A stretch of DNA of 64,000 nt from JANPIX01 sp031425195 (lineage in GTDB: Bacteria; Pseudomonadota; Alphaproteobacteria; Rhodobacterales; Rhodobacteraceae): NCBI GenBank assembly GCA_031425195.1, contig JANPIX010000024.1:62001-126000 (forward strand), read 5' to 3'. Numbering within the stretch: position 1 is the stretch's first letter; each line of letters opens with the position of its first letter. Below the pieces are notes generated by a model. The model ran no database searches, was not told where the DNA came from, and saw only the letters and a program-made list of their open reading frames with translations. Both the position numbers and the translations under genes were made by a program. This document shows, one piece after another, positions 52,972 through 62,085 of this stretch.

Positions 52972-53706
52972 ATGGTCAGACAATCCCGCCCAAACCCAGC
53001 GATCCTGTTGACGCGCCCGTTGGGCCGAAACGAACGCTTTGCGCAGGACTTGGGCGCGGTGTTCGGGCCGCTGACGATTGTTCAGTCACCCTTGCTTGCC
53101 ATTACCTATCTGAGCCCCGATCTGCCTGACGAGGGAATCACGTCGCTTATCTTCACGTCCGAAGCGGGGGTGCAGGGTTATCGCCGACTGGCGAGTAGCA
53201 GGCCGGTTGTGCGGCGCGCGTGGTGCGTGGGCGCGCGCACGGCCGAGGCGGCACAGGCCATCGGACTTGACGCTGTGGCCGCAGGGGGAAATGCACGCAC
53301 CCTGTGCGACGCCATCATCGCCGCGCAGGAAGGTGGTTCTTACCTGCATCTGCATGGGCGTGACACACGCGGCGACGTTGCCGCGACGCTGCAGGCGCGG
53401 GGCATCGTCGCGCGATCCTGCACGGTTTATGTGCAAGAGGCGCAGCCCCTGAACAGTGACGCGGTTGCCCTGCTGTCGGGCGAGGGTCCGGTTGTGGCAC
53501 CCGTCTTTTCGCCCCGCACAGCGGCGCTTTTATGTGGCGAACGCGCGCGCCTTTCGCTGCCCGCCCCGCTTTGGTTCATCGCGCTGAGCGGCGATGTCGC
53601 GGCAGGGTTGGCCTTGCAGGCTGGTGACCGAATTGTCATTTCGGAAACGCCGGACAGTTTGGCCCTGATTGCCGCAGCAGGAACCTTTCTGACCGCCAGT
53701 GCTTGA
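52972..53706 (+). CDS. hemD: Uroporphyrinogen-III synthase HemD
   Basis: Cyclises hydroxymethylbilane with ring D inversion. The 244-residue protein starts MVRQSRPNPAILLTRPLGRNERFAQDL; HemD proteins are weakly conserved, but the TRPxxRN opening, SLIFTSEAGVQGY and YLHLHGRDTRGDVAATL are typical. ATG 52972 chosen; the frame antisense to tsaD is not coding. Begins hemD-mitofilin-hemY. Confidence 0.88.
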   Translation: MVRQSRPNPAILLTRPLGRNERFAQDLGAVFGPLTIVQSPLLAITYLSPDLPDEGITSLIFTSEAGVQGYRRLASSRPVVRRAWCVGARTAEAAQAIGLDAVAAGGNARTLCDAIIAAQEGGSYLHLHGRDTRGDVAATLQARGIVARSCTVYVQEAQPLNSDAVALLSGEGPVVAPVFSPRTAALLCGERARLSLPAPLWFIALSGDVAAGLALQAGDRIVISETPDSLALIAAAGTFLTASA

Positions 53707-53738
53707 TGATCCGGTATCACAGGCGGTAGGCTGGCAAG

Positions 53739-54902
53739 ATGACGGAAACACGCGACGAGGATTCCATGGCCAAAGCGAAACCTCTGATCGATACCGCCGC
53801 TGATGTTCCCGAACAGTTTGCCGATCCGATGATCGTCAGTGACCCGGCGCCAGAGATTCCGGTGGAGCCGCCGACCGTGTCGTCGCCCCAACGCCGGGGG
53901 TCCGGTTTTCTGGGAATGGTGGCAGGCGGGGCGATTGCGGCTGCGCTGGGGTTTGGCGTGGCACTTTACGCGTTTCCGAACGGTTGGCAGCCCGTTACGA
54001 CACCTTCTTCCGAACTGACGGATCTGACTGCACGACTGAATGCTGCCGAAGCGCGGCTGGGTGAAATTGATACAAGTTCGGCACCTGCCGATCCGCGTAT
54101 CGAGGGGTTGATCGCCGATGTGTCCGCCCTTCGTGCAGCGGTGGAAACGTTGCCGCAACAAGCGGGCGAGGCGGACCCGCGCATTGGCACGCTTGAACAG
54201 CGCCTGACCGCGTTGGAGGCGATGCCCGTTGGCGAAGGCGGCAGCGTTTCGCCGGCTGTGATTGGCGCGCTTCAGGCTGACATAGTGGCCCTGAGATCGC
54301 AAAGTCAGGAGCAACAGGGCAATGAAGGTGAGCAGCTTGCAGCAGTTGAGGCTGCGGCCAAGGCGGCGCAGGATGATGTGGCGGCGGCGCGTGCGGAACT
54401 GGATGCCCTGGTGGCAAAGGCGACGGCGACCCTTGCCTTGGGCAGGCTTCAATCCGCGCTGGATGCTGGTTCCCCGCTTGGCCCCGCGCTTGCCGAACTG
54501 GAGGCCGCGGGGGTTGCGCCGCCGCAAGTGTTGGTCGATGCGGGGCCAGCCGGAATACCGACACTTGTTCAGTTGCAAGACAGCTTTCCCGCCGACGCCC
54601 GTGCCGCGTTGGAGGCGGCAAGGCGGGCCAATCCCGGCGAAGGATGGACGGACAGGCTTGGCACGTTTTTGCAATCGCAAACCGGGGCACGCAGTCTGAC
54701 CCCGACGGAGGGGTCTGATCCTGACGCCGTTCTGTCGCGGGCGGAAGACACGCTGCGTCAGGGAAACCTGACGGGGACACTCGACGAACTGGGCACCCTG
54801 CCGCCGGAAGCGGCGACCGCCTTGGCGGACTGGGTTGCGAAGGCGACGTTGCGGATTGACGCGCTGGCGGCGGTTGATGGCTTGGCTGGGAACAGCCCAT
54901 GA
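53739..54902 (+). CDS. Mitofilin-like (Mic60-type, COG4223) membrane protein
   Basis: Alphaproteobacterial homologue of mitochondrial Mic60. The 387-residue protein has an N-terminal cytosolic tail (acidic, Pro-rich), one membrane helix (about 60-80, GMVAGGAIAAALGFGVALYAF), a long coiled-coil (about 90-230), then a mitofilin-like C-terminal domain from about 250. Such proteins are thought to shape intracytoplasmic membranes. The stop overlaps hemY by 4 bases. Confidence 0.85.
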   Translation: MTETRDEDSMAKAKPLIDTAADVPEQFADPMIVSDPAPEIPVEPPTVSSPQRRGSGFLGMVAGGAIAAALGFGVALYAFPNGWQPVTTPSSELTDLTARLNAAEARLGEIDTSSAPADPRIEGLIADVSALRAAVETLPQQAGEADPRIGTLEQRLTALEAMPVGEGGSVSPAVIGALQADIVALRSQSQEQQGNEGEQLAAVEAAAKAAQDDVAAARAELDALVAKATATLALGRLQSALDAGSPLGPALAELEAAGVAPPQVLVDAGPAGIPTLVQLQDSFPADARAALEAARRANPGEGWTDRLGTFLQSQTGARSLTPTEGSDPDAVLSRAEDTLRQGNLTGTLDELGTLPPEAATALADWVAKATLRIDALAAVDGLAGNSP

Positions 54903-56371
54903 TCTGGTCACTTTTGAAAGTTGTTCTTTTTGTCGCGGTGATTGCCGTTCTGGCGCTGGGCGCGGCGTTCCTGACAGAAAATGGCAGCAGCCTGCAAATT
55001 GCGGTTGCGGGATACGAATTTTCGCTTGGCCCGCTGCAGGCGGTTATTGTTGGGTTGATCCTGCTGGGAATTGTGTGGCTGGTCATCCGCATCGTTGGGT
55101 TGATCGTTGCCACATTGCGGTTCCTGAATGGGGACGAAACGGCGATTTCGCGGTATTTTGATCGCAATCGCGAACGCAAGGGATATCAGGCGCTGTCGGA
55201 AAGCCTGATCGCGCTGGCGTCGGGTGAAGGCCGCCTCGCGCTGTCGCGGGCGTCGCGTGCCGAGAAATATCTGTCGCGTCCCGAACTGACCACGCTTGTC
55301 GCCGCGCAGGCCGCCGAGATGGCGGGTGACGGGCGGCGGGCGACCGAAGCCTACAAGGCGCTGCTGGCGGATGAGCGAACGCGTTTTGTGGGCATTCGCG
55401 GCCTGATGTTGCAGAAGATGGCCGAAGGTGACGCGGATACCGCGCTGAAGTTGGCGGAAAAGGCGATTGCCCTGAAACCCAAGCATCCGGAAATGCAGGA
55501 TACCTTGCTGCGGCTGCAGGCCGAGGCGTCGGATTGGAAGGGTGCCCGCGCGACGCTGGGCACAAAACTGAAAACCGGCACTTTGCCCAAGGACGTATAC
55601 CGCCGTCGCGATGCCGTGCTGGCCCTGCAGGAAGCGCGCGCCGTGTTTGACGAGACGGCGACCGTCGAGGCGCGCGAGGCTGCCATCGAGGCGAACCGTC
55701 TGTCGCCGGATCTGGTGCCCGCCGCTGCCATGGCGGCGCGCGGCCTGGCTTTGAAGGGTGAAGCGAAGGCGGCGGCGCGTGTCATCAAAAAGGCCTGGGA
55801 TGTTCAGCCCCACCCTGATCTTGCTTCGGCCTTTGCCGACATTGCGCCCGAGGAAAGCCCGACCCAGCGTCTGAAACGGTTCAAACTGTTGACGTCGGTG
55901 CATCCGGACAACCCGGAAACGCAGATGTTGCTGACCGAATTGAACTTTGCTGCCGAAGATTTCCCCGCCGCGCGCCGTGCCCTTGGCGACCTTGCCACAC
56001 GGCAGCCGACCCAGCGATCAGTCACGCTGATGGCTGCCATCGAACGGGGCATGGGCGCAGACGAGGCGGTGGTGCGCGACTGGCTGGCGCGGGCGATGAC
56101 AGCGCCACGCGGCCCGCAGTGGTGCTGCGAAAAGTGCCACGCCATTCACGCAAACTGGGCGCCAATCTGCGACAACTGCGGCGGTTTTGATACGCTGAGC
56201 TGGCGCAGCCCGGTGGAAGGATACGCGCCGAATTCATCGGCCGCGGATCTTTTGCCCCTGCTTGCGCCCGCAGCAAAGGCTGCAGATCCCGAACCGGAAA
56301 CCGAAGATGCCATCATCGCCGAAATCGATGACATCATCGAAGGCGAAGCCTTGGGCCGCGCCGCAAATTAG
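54899..56371 (+). CDS. hemY: HemY-family TPR membrane protein with zinc-ribbon-like tail
   Basis: The 490-residue protein has two N-terminal hydrophobic helices (about 4-25 and 38-65), HemY_N domain, then TPR-like repeats (ALKLAEKAIALKPKHPEMQDTLLRL, about 174-198). A rubredoxin/zinc-ribbon-like segment WCCEKCHAIHANWAPICDNC (about 405-424) follows. It is named HemY by position but is not the protoporphyrinogen oxidase, which here is HemJ. Function in haem/membrane biogenesis is unproven. Confidence 0.88.
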   Translation: MIWSLLKVVLFVAVIAVLALGAAFLTENGSSLQIAVAGYEFSLGPLQAVIVGLILLGIVWLVIRIVGLIVATLRFLNGDETAISRYFDRNRERKGYQALSESLIALASGEGRLALSRASRAEKYLSRPELTTLVAAQAAEMAGDGRRATEAYKALLADERTRFVGIRGLMLQKMAEGDADTALKLAEKAIALKPKHPEMQDTLLRLQAEASDWKGARATLGTKLKTGTLPKDVYRRRDAVLALQEARAVFDETATVEAREAAIEANRLSPDLVPAAAMAARGLALKGEAKAAARVIKKAWDVQPHPDLASAFADIAPEESPTQRLKRFKLLTSVHPDNPETQMLLTELNFAAEDFPAARRALGDLATRQPTQRSVTLMAAIERGMGADEAVVRDWLARAMTAPRGPQWCCEKCHAIHANWAPICDNCGGFDTLSWRSPVEGYAPNSSAADLLPLLAPAAKAADPEPETEDAIIAEIDDIIEGEALGRAAN

Positions 56372-56413
56372 GGCTACACAGTTGCCCGTCCCGGTGCTAA
56401 TAGCCCGCCCAAC

Positions 56414-56489
56414 GCCGCACTAGCTCAGTTGGTAGAGCACATCATTCGTAATGATGGGGTCGGGGGTTCGAATCCCTCGTGCGGCACCA
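56414..56489 (+). tRNA. tRNA-Thr (anticodon CGU)
   Basis: Cloverleaf is complete: acceptor GCCGCAC/GTGCGGC, D arm GCTC/GAGC, anticodon stem CATCA/TGATG with loop TTCGTAA giving anticodon CGT (reads ACG, Thr), T arm with TTCGAAT. The 3' ACCA is encoded (56486-56489). It lies 42 bases after hemY. Confidence 0.96.
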
Positions 56490-56649
56490 TTCCCAATCCC
56501 GATACAGCTTGATCAAACGCGGCAAATTGGTTGTCGTGGTTCGTGCGGGTTGAAAAGCCTTGGGCAACGGAAAGTCGCTGATCACCCGAACCTGCCTTGG
56601 AAGATACCGAAAAGAAGGTCAGACTGGTGGGCGACCGCGGTTGGGCGAT

Positions 56650-56668
56650 AAAGGCGCAGATCGCCTTT
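56650..56668 (+). promoter_or_regulatory. Small hairpin in the leader of the SMP-30 gene
   Basis: AAAGGCG (56650-56656) pairs with CGCCTTT (56662-56668) around CAGAT, followed by TCC. It lies 10 bases before the GAGGAGGTG ribosome site of the lactonase gene. It might be a terminator for tRNA readthrough or a leader attenuator; stability is modest. Confidence 0.35.
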
Positions 56669-56689
56669 TCCTGGCCCTGAGGAGGTGTA

Positions 56690-57580
56690 ATGGCGTTCTT
56701 CCAGACTGTTGACCCGCGATTTTCGTCGTATGTGTTGGGCAATGCCCCGGTAAAACAGATTGCCACAGGTTTTGATTGGGTCGAAGGGCCGGTCTGGTTT
56801 GCGGATGCGGGCGTCCTTTTGTTTTCGGACATTCCGAACAACCGCATCCTGCGCTGGACGCCGGAAGGTGTGACGGTGTATCGCGCGCCGTCGAACTTTT
56901 CCAACGGTCACACGCGGGATCGCGAAGGCAGGCTGGTTTCCTGTGAACACGGGGCGCGGCGGGTGACGCGGACCGAATGGGACGGCAGGATCACCGTGAT
57001 TGCGGACAGTTATCAGGGAAAGCGCCTGAATTCGCCCAACGATGTGGTCGTGGCGCAGGACGGCGCGGTCTGGTTTACCGACCCGCATTACGGCATCAAG
57101 ACTGATTATGAGGGCCACAAGGCGGAACAGGAACTGCCCTGCAATGTCTACCGCGTTGATCCGGGCGGGGTGATTGAGGCTGTGATTACCGATATGGGTT
57201 GCCCCAACGGCCTTGCGTTCGGGCCGGACGAAACAATGCTTTATGTGGCTGACACCGGGCGGATGCAGTCGGATGATGCCCGCCACATTCGCGTGTTCGA
57301 CATGAAGAATGGCCGCCCCGGACCTTCCCGCGTGTTCCACGAGATCAGCCCGGGAAGCGCAGATGGCGTGCGGGTGGATATGGACGGAAATTTGTGGTCT
57401 TCGGCCGGGGACGGCGTTCACTGCCTGTCGCCTGAGGGTGATCTTCTGGGCAAGATAATGGTGCCCGAACGGGTGTCGAACATCTGTTTCGGGGGGCGCG
57501 CCAACAGCCAGTTGTTCATGACGGCAACCACATCCGTCTATTCCGTCTTTCTCAACCGCAGGGGTCTGCAATGGCAATGA
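56690..57580 (+). CDS. SMP-30/gluconolactonase family protein
   Basis: Six-bladed beta-propeller lactonase, 296 residues. Signature stretches: GFDWVEGPVWFADAG, LNSPNDVVVAQDGAVWFTDP, MGCPNGLAFGPDE with the metal-binding Asn. No signal peptide. Strong ribosome site GAGGAGGTG just before ATG 56690. It overlaps gndA by 10 bases, so lactone hydrolysis probably feeds the pentose pathway. Exact lactone unknown. Confidence 0.9.
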   Translation: MAFFQTVDPRFSSYVLGNAPVKQIATGFDWVEGPVWFADAGVLLFSDIPNNRILRWTPEGVTVYRAPSNFSNGHTRDREGRLVSCEHGARRVTRTEWDGRITVIADSYQGKRLNSPNDVVVAQDGAVWFTDPHYGIKTDYEGHKAEQELPCNVYRVDPGGVIEAVITDMGCPNGLAFGPDETMLYVADTGRMQSDDARHIRVFDMKNGRPGPSRVFHEISPGSADGVRVDMDGNLWSSAGDGVHCLSPEGDLLGKIMVPERVSNICFGGRANSQLFMTATTSVYSVFLNRRGLQWQ

Positions 57581-58980
57581 ACGCGCAGATCGCTGTGATC
57601 GGGCTTGGAACGATGGGGGCGGCGCTTGCGCTCAACATCGCGGAAAAGGGGTTCACGGTGGCGGTCTGGAACCGCACGACGGCAGTGACGGATACCTTTC
57701 ATGCCGAAGCAGGGGATTTGGCGGACAAGATCATTCCGACGCACAGCCTGAAGGATCTTGTGGCGGCCCTTGCCATACCGCGTGCCATCATCCTGATGGT
57801 GCCGGCTGGTCAGGTGGTGGACGATCAGATTGCCATGCTGCGGCCGTTGCTGTCTGCAGATGATCTGCTCATCGATGCTGGAAACGCCAATTTCCATGAC
57901 ACCAACCGCCGGTCAGATGGGAGCCTTGGCGTGCGATTTATGGGGATCGGCGTGTCGGGGGGTGAATACGGCGCGCGCCATGGGCCGTCGATCATGGGGG
58001 GCGGAGATCAGGCTGACTGGGCCAGAGTTGCCCCTGTTCTGACAGCAATCGCCGCCGAATATTCAGGCGTGGCCTGCGCGACGTGGATGGGCCCCGGCGG
58101 TGCCGGGCATTTCGTCAAGGCAGTGCACAATGGTATCGAATACGCCGACATGCAGATGATTGCCGAAGTTTACGGCGTGATGCGTGACGGCATGGGACTG
58201 GACGCGCAGGCCATCGCGGCCGGGTTTCAGAAGTGGAACGAGGGGCGGTTGAAATCCTATCTGGTGGAAGTGGCGGGCAAGGTTGCAATGGCCACCGACC
58301 CGGTGACCGGCCAGCCGATGCTGGATGTCATTCTGGACAAGGCCGGGCAAAAGGGCACCGGGCGGTGGACCGTGATCGAGGCGCAGCACCTTGCCGCCCC
58401 CGTTCCGGTGATCGAAGCGGCGGTGATGGCGCGCAACGGTTCGGCCCGGCGGGACGAGCGTATTGCGGGCGAAGCGGTCTATGGCCCTGCGCCGCAGCGA
58501 TTGGCGAACGGTTCGTTGACGGTGGCGGATCTGGAAGATGCGCTGATTGCCGGCAAGATCCTGTGTTACGCGCAGGGGTTCGCCATGATGGCGGCGGCGG
58601 CCACATCCTTTGACTGGGATTTGCCGATGGCCGACATTGCCCGCGTCTGGCGCGCCGGGTGTATCATCCGGTCTTCGATGCTCAACGACATGGCGGAGGC
58701 GCTGACGCAACAGCCCGACCAGAACCTGATCCTGTCGCCGTTCTTCGCCGACTTGTTGAAACAGACGCTTCCCGGGTTGCGAAGGACCGCTGCCGCCGCC
58801 GTGATGCAAGGGCATCCGCTGCCTGCGCTGTTGGCCGGATTGGCCTGGTTTGATATGGCGCGAACCGCCCGGGGCACGGCAAACATGATTCAGGCGCAGC
58901 GCGATTTCTTTGGCGCACATGGTTATGAACGGCTGGACGGACTTGCAGCCCTGCACGGGCCTTGGGCGGGGATGGCCTGA
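57571..58980 (+). CDS. gndA: 6-phosphogluconate dehydrogenase, decarboxylating
   Basis: Oxidises 6-phosphogluconate to ribulose 5-phosphate and CO2 with NADP+. The 469-residue protein has GLGTMG (11-16), NADP-type NRT at 34-36, GVSGGEYGARHGPSIMGGG and the catalytic HFVKAVHNGIEY. Normal length. Start ATG 57571 overlaps the lactonase; ATG 57577 is possible. Confidence 0.95.
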   Translation: MAMNAQIAVIGLGTMGAALALNIAEKGFTVAVWNRTTAVTDTFHAEAGDLADKIIPTHSLKDLVAALAIPRAIILMVPAGQVVDDQIAMLRPLLSADDLLIDAGNANFHDTNRRSDGSLGVRFMGIGVSGGEYGARHGPSIMGGGDQADWARVAPVLTAIAAEYSGVACATWMGPGGAGHFVKAVHNGIEYADMQMIAEVYGVMRDGMGLDAQAIAAGFQKWNEGRLKSYLVEVAGKVAMATDPVTGQPMLDVILDKAGQKGTGRWTVIEAQHLAAPVPVIEAAVMARNGSARRDERIAGEAVYGPAPQRLANGSLTVADLEDALIAGKILCYAQGFAMMAAAATSFDWDLPMADIARVWRAGCIIRSSMLNDMAEALTQQPDQNLILSPFFADLLKQTLPGLRRTAAAAVMQGHPLPALLAGLAWFDMARTARGTANMIQAQRDFFGAHGYERLDGLAALHGPWAGMA

Positions 58981-59091
58981 GGGCCTTTGTCCGGTCACGG
59001 TGCAAAACAGTGCGCCGTATCTTGACCTTGGTCGGATGACCCTGAACATGTGCGGCGATGCAGGGCTTTCCTGCGCCACTGCAGCCGGGTC

Positions 59092-60360
59092 ATGATGATT
59101 GAACCAGACGCCTTTCTTCGCCGCCTTTTCGAACAGGCCGTGGCGGTTGCCGACCCGATGCGGTCGCTTGCCGCGCATCTGCCGCCGAAACCGTCAGGAA
59201 GGGTTGTCGTCGTTGGGGCGGGCAAGGCGAGTGCCCGGATGGCCGAAGCGGTGGAGGCGGTCTGGGGCCCGTGTGAGGGGCTGATCATCACGCGGACCGG
59301 ATATGCGCGGCCCTGCCGGGGTATCCGGATCGTGGAGGCGAGCCACCCTGTCCCGGACGCTGCGGGTGCCCATGCCACGCAGGAAATGCTGGCCCTGCTG
59401 CGCGGGCTGGGGCCGGATGATTTTGTGCTGGCCCTGATCTCGGGCGGGGCGTCGGCCTTGCTTGTGGCCCCGGCAGAGGGCGTTTCGCTGGCAGAAAAGC
59501 AGGCGTTGAATGCGGCACTGCTGGCGTCGGGTGCGCCGATTGACCAGATGAACACCGTGCGCAAACACCTGTCGCAGGTCAAAGGCGGGCAGTTGGCGGC
59601 GGCGGCCTATCCGGCACAGATGCTGACACTGATGATTTCGGATGTGCCGGGCGACGATCCGGCCTTTATCGGGTCGGGGCCGACAGTTGGTGACGCCTCG
59701 GTCCCTGACGATGCCATGCGTATCCTGAACCGCTGGAACATTCCGGTTTCAGCGGCAATCAATGCAGCTCTTTCTAAAGGGTCGGGTGTGGTGGCCCCCG
59801 GAGACATGCGCCTTTCGCACATGACCAATCGTATCTATGCCGCCCCGGCGCAGTCATTGGCAAAGGCGGCACGGCTGGCGCGGGACGCGGGGTGCGATGT
59901 GCAGATGCTTGGCGATGCCGTTGAAGGCGAAGCGCGTGACGTAGCGGCACATCAGGCTGCGATGGCGTTGGCGGTGCAACGCGGGTTGGTGCCGGGCGCG
60001 GCACCGGTGGTGCTGCTGTCGGGTGGCGAGTTGACGGTGACGCGCACGGGTGACGGGATTGGCGGGCCGAACGCCGAATTCTGTCTGGCGCTTGCGATTG
60101 CACTGCAGGGGGCAAAGGGCATCCATGCGATTGCCTGTGATACCGATGGTGTCGATGGCGCGGCAGAGGTGGCGGGTGCCGTGATTTCGCCCGATACTCT
60201 GGAACGCGCGGCCAAGGCAGGGGTCGATCCCGCGCGCGCACTGGCGCGCAACGACGCGCACAGTTTCTTTGAAAGCATTGGCGGTCAGGTGATCACAGGC
60301 CCCACACTGACCAATGTGAATGACTTCCGCGCCATTCTAATACAGCCGCACGCGACATGA
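59092..60360 (+). CDS. Glycerate 2-kinase (MOFRL family, GckA/TtuD)
   Basis: Phosphorylates D-glycerate to 2-phosphoglycerate. The 422-residue protein has GAGKAS (42-47), LALISGGASALLVAPAEGVSL, TVRKHLSQVKGGQLA and the C-terminal MOFRL segment IACDTDGVDGAAEVAGAVI. Start at the double ATG 59092; the frame open from 59050 has no extra homology. The aminotransferase gene starts 22 bases downstream. Confidence 0.92.
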   Translation: MMIEPDAFLRRLFEQAVAVADPMRSLAAHLPPKPSGRVVVVGAGKASARMAEAVEAVWGPCEGLIITRTGYARPCRGIRIVEASHPVPDAAGAHATQEMLALLRGLGPDDFVLALISGGASALLVAPAEGVSLAEKQALNAALLASGAPIDQMNTVRKHLSQVKGGQLAAAAYPAQMLTLMISDVPGDDPAFIGSGPTVGDASVPDDAMRILNRWNIPVSAAINAALSKGSGVVAPGDMRLSHMTNRIYAAPAQSLAKAARLARDAGCDVQMLGDAVEGEARDVAAHQAAMALAVQRGLVPGAAPVVLLSGGELTVTRTGDGIGGPNAEFCLALAIALQGAKGIHAIACDTDGVDGAAEVAGAVISPDTLERAAKAGVDPARALARNDAHSFFESIGGQVITGPTLTNVNDFRAILIQPHAT

Positions 60361-60382
60361 CACCGTTCAATGAAAGTTCGCC

Positions 60383-61285
60383 ATGACAGTCGAGACACAT
60401 ACCCACCAATCCGAAGAAGACGCGCGCAATGATGCGATCCTGATCTATGTGAATGGTAACATCGTGCCCAAGGCGCAGGCTGTTGTCAGCGTCTATGACG
60501 CCGGGTTCATGCTGGGCGACGGTGTGTGGGAGGGAATACGGCTTTATGACGGGCGCTGGGCGTTTCTGGACGAACACATCGAACGTCTGTTCGAGGCGGC
60601 CAAGGCCATCGATCTGGATATCCGGATGACGCCTGATCAGGTGAAACAGGCGATCTTTGACACCCAGTTGGCAAATGGCATGCAGACCGATGCCCATGCC
60701 CGCCTGATGGTGACGCGCGGCGTCAAGACACGGCCTTTTCAGCACCCCCGCCTGTCGCAACAGGGGCCTACAGTTGCCATTATCATGGAACATTCACGGC
60801 CCAAGAACCCCCGGCCCATCCGTCTTGCGACAGTGCCGCATCTGCGGGGGTTGCCGATGACCCAAGATCCGCGCCTGAACAGCCACAGCAAACTGAATTG
60901 CATTCTGGCATGCATCGCGGCGGAAAAGGCAGGCGCGGATGAGGCGCTGATGCTGGATGTGCATGGGTTTGTGAATACGACCAATGCCTGCAATTTCTTT
61001 ATCGTGCGCAAAGGGGCGGTTTGGACAAGCACAGGCGATTACTGCATGCAGGGCATCACGCGGGGCAAGGTCATCGCCCTTTGCCAAGCGAACGGCATAC
61101 CCGTGTTCGAGCGGAACTTCAGTCTTGTCGACGTCTATTCCGCGGACGAGGCGTTCCTGACTGGCACGTTCGGCGCGCAGACACCTGTCGGGGTGATTGA
61201 CGGGCGCACCATCGGAACCGGGCAGATCGGGGCGATGACGGAACGGATACGCGGTCTTTACAAGGCGCTGGTGGCTTCTGCATGA
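60383..61285 (+). CDS. Class IV PLP aminotransferase (BCAT/D-AAT-like) with altered Glu motif
   Basis: 300 residues. The Schiff-base Lys is K170 (NSHSKLNCI), and GDGVWEG and VSVYDAGFMLGDG are the usual fold-IV motifs. In the normal GxVxExxxxN motif, where Glu contacts the PLP ring nitrogen, this reads GFVNTTNACNFF so the Glu is replaced by Thr199. Hence an unusual subfamily; it might be a transaminase, lyase or other PLP enzyme. Overlaps the sulfotransferase-like gene by 4 bases. Confidence 0.85.
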   Translation: MTVETHTHQSEEDARNDAILIYVNGNIVPKAQAVVSVYDAGFMLGDGVWEGIRLYDGRWAFLDEHIERLFEAAKAIDLDIRMTPDQVKQAIFDTQLANGMQTDAHARLMVTRGVKTRPFQHPRLSQQGPTVAIIMEHSRPKNPRPIRLATVPHLRGLPMTQDPRLNSHSKLNCILACIAAEKAGADEALMLDVHGFVNTTNACNFFIVRKGAVWTSTGDYCMQGITRGKVIALCQANGIPVFERNFSLVDVYSADEAFLTGTFGAQTPVGVIDGRTIGTGQIGAMTERIRGLYKALVASA

Positions 61286-62004
61286 CGCCGAAACGCATTG
61301 CCATGTGGTCCGGCCCCCGCAATCTTTCCACGGCCATGATGTATGCCTTTGCCGCGCGCGGCGATTGCGCGGTTTGGGATGAACCGTTCTATGCGGCCTA
61401 TCTTGATGCGACCGGTATCCAGCACCCGATGCGGGACGACGTCATCGCAACCCATGAGGCCGACCCCGATGTGGTTGCCGCAACCTGCAAGGGTCCGATA
61501 CCGGGCGGGCAGCGCGTGTTTTATCAAAAGCACATGACGCTACACATGATACCCGAGTTTGATCGGCGCTGGATGCGGTCGTGCACCAATGTCTTTCTGA
61601 TCCGCCATCCGGCCCGTGTTGTCGCCAGCTATGCCAAAAAGCGGGAAGGTGCCGGGCTTGCCGATCTGGGCTTTGTTCAGCAGGTGGAACTGTTCCACGA
61701 GGTTGCCGAATGGTCCGGCGCGCCGCCCTTGGTGATTGACAGTGACGATATCCGGGCCGACCCAGCGGGCCGCCTGCGGCAATTGTGTGCGGCGGTCGGA
61801 ATAGCGTTCACGCCAAAGATGCTGCGCTGGGCTGCGGGGGGCAATCCTGCGGATGGTATATGGGCCAGTCACTGGTACGGGGCGGTGCATCGCAGCACGG
61901 GGTTTGATTCCGCGGAAGGGCCGCTTCCCGATCTGGGTGGCGACTATGCCCGACTGGCGGCTGAGGCGCTGCCTTACTATGAACAGCTTGCCGCCTATCG
62001 CTAG
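61282..62004 (+). CDS. Sulfotransferase-like P-loop protein
   Basis: 240 residues. N-terminal MWSGPRNLSTAMMYAF is a P-loop-like PAPS-binding motif, then FLIRHPARVVASYAKKR is the typical 3'-phosphate segment. No signal peptide. Tight coupling with the aminotransferase gene (ATGA overlap). I recall plant proteins in which the two domains are fused (branched-chain aminotransferase-like proteins), suggesting a joint pathway. Substrate unknown. Confidence 0.85.
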   Translation: MTPKRIAMWSGPRNLSTAMMYAFAARGDCAVWDEPFYAAYLDATGIQHPMRDDVIATHEADPDVVAATCKGPIPGGQRVFYQKHMTLHMIPEFDRRWMRSCTNVFLIRHPARVVASYAKKREGAGLADLGFVQQVELFHEVAEWSGAPPLVIDSDDIRADPAGRLRQLCAAVGIAFTPKMLRWAAGGNPADGIWASHWYGAVHRSTGFDSAEGPLPDLGGDYARLAAEALPYYEQLAAYR

Positions 62005-62085
62005 ACGTGCTGCCGATGTCGGGCCCCTTGCAATGACCGGTGCGCCCGACCAAGATCGGGACGCAAACGACTGGGGGCAGAGCGG

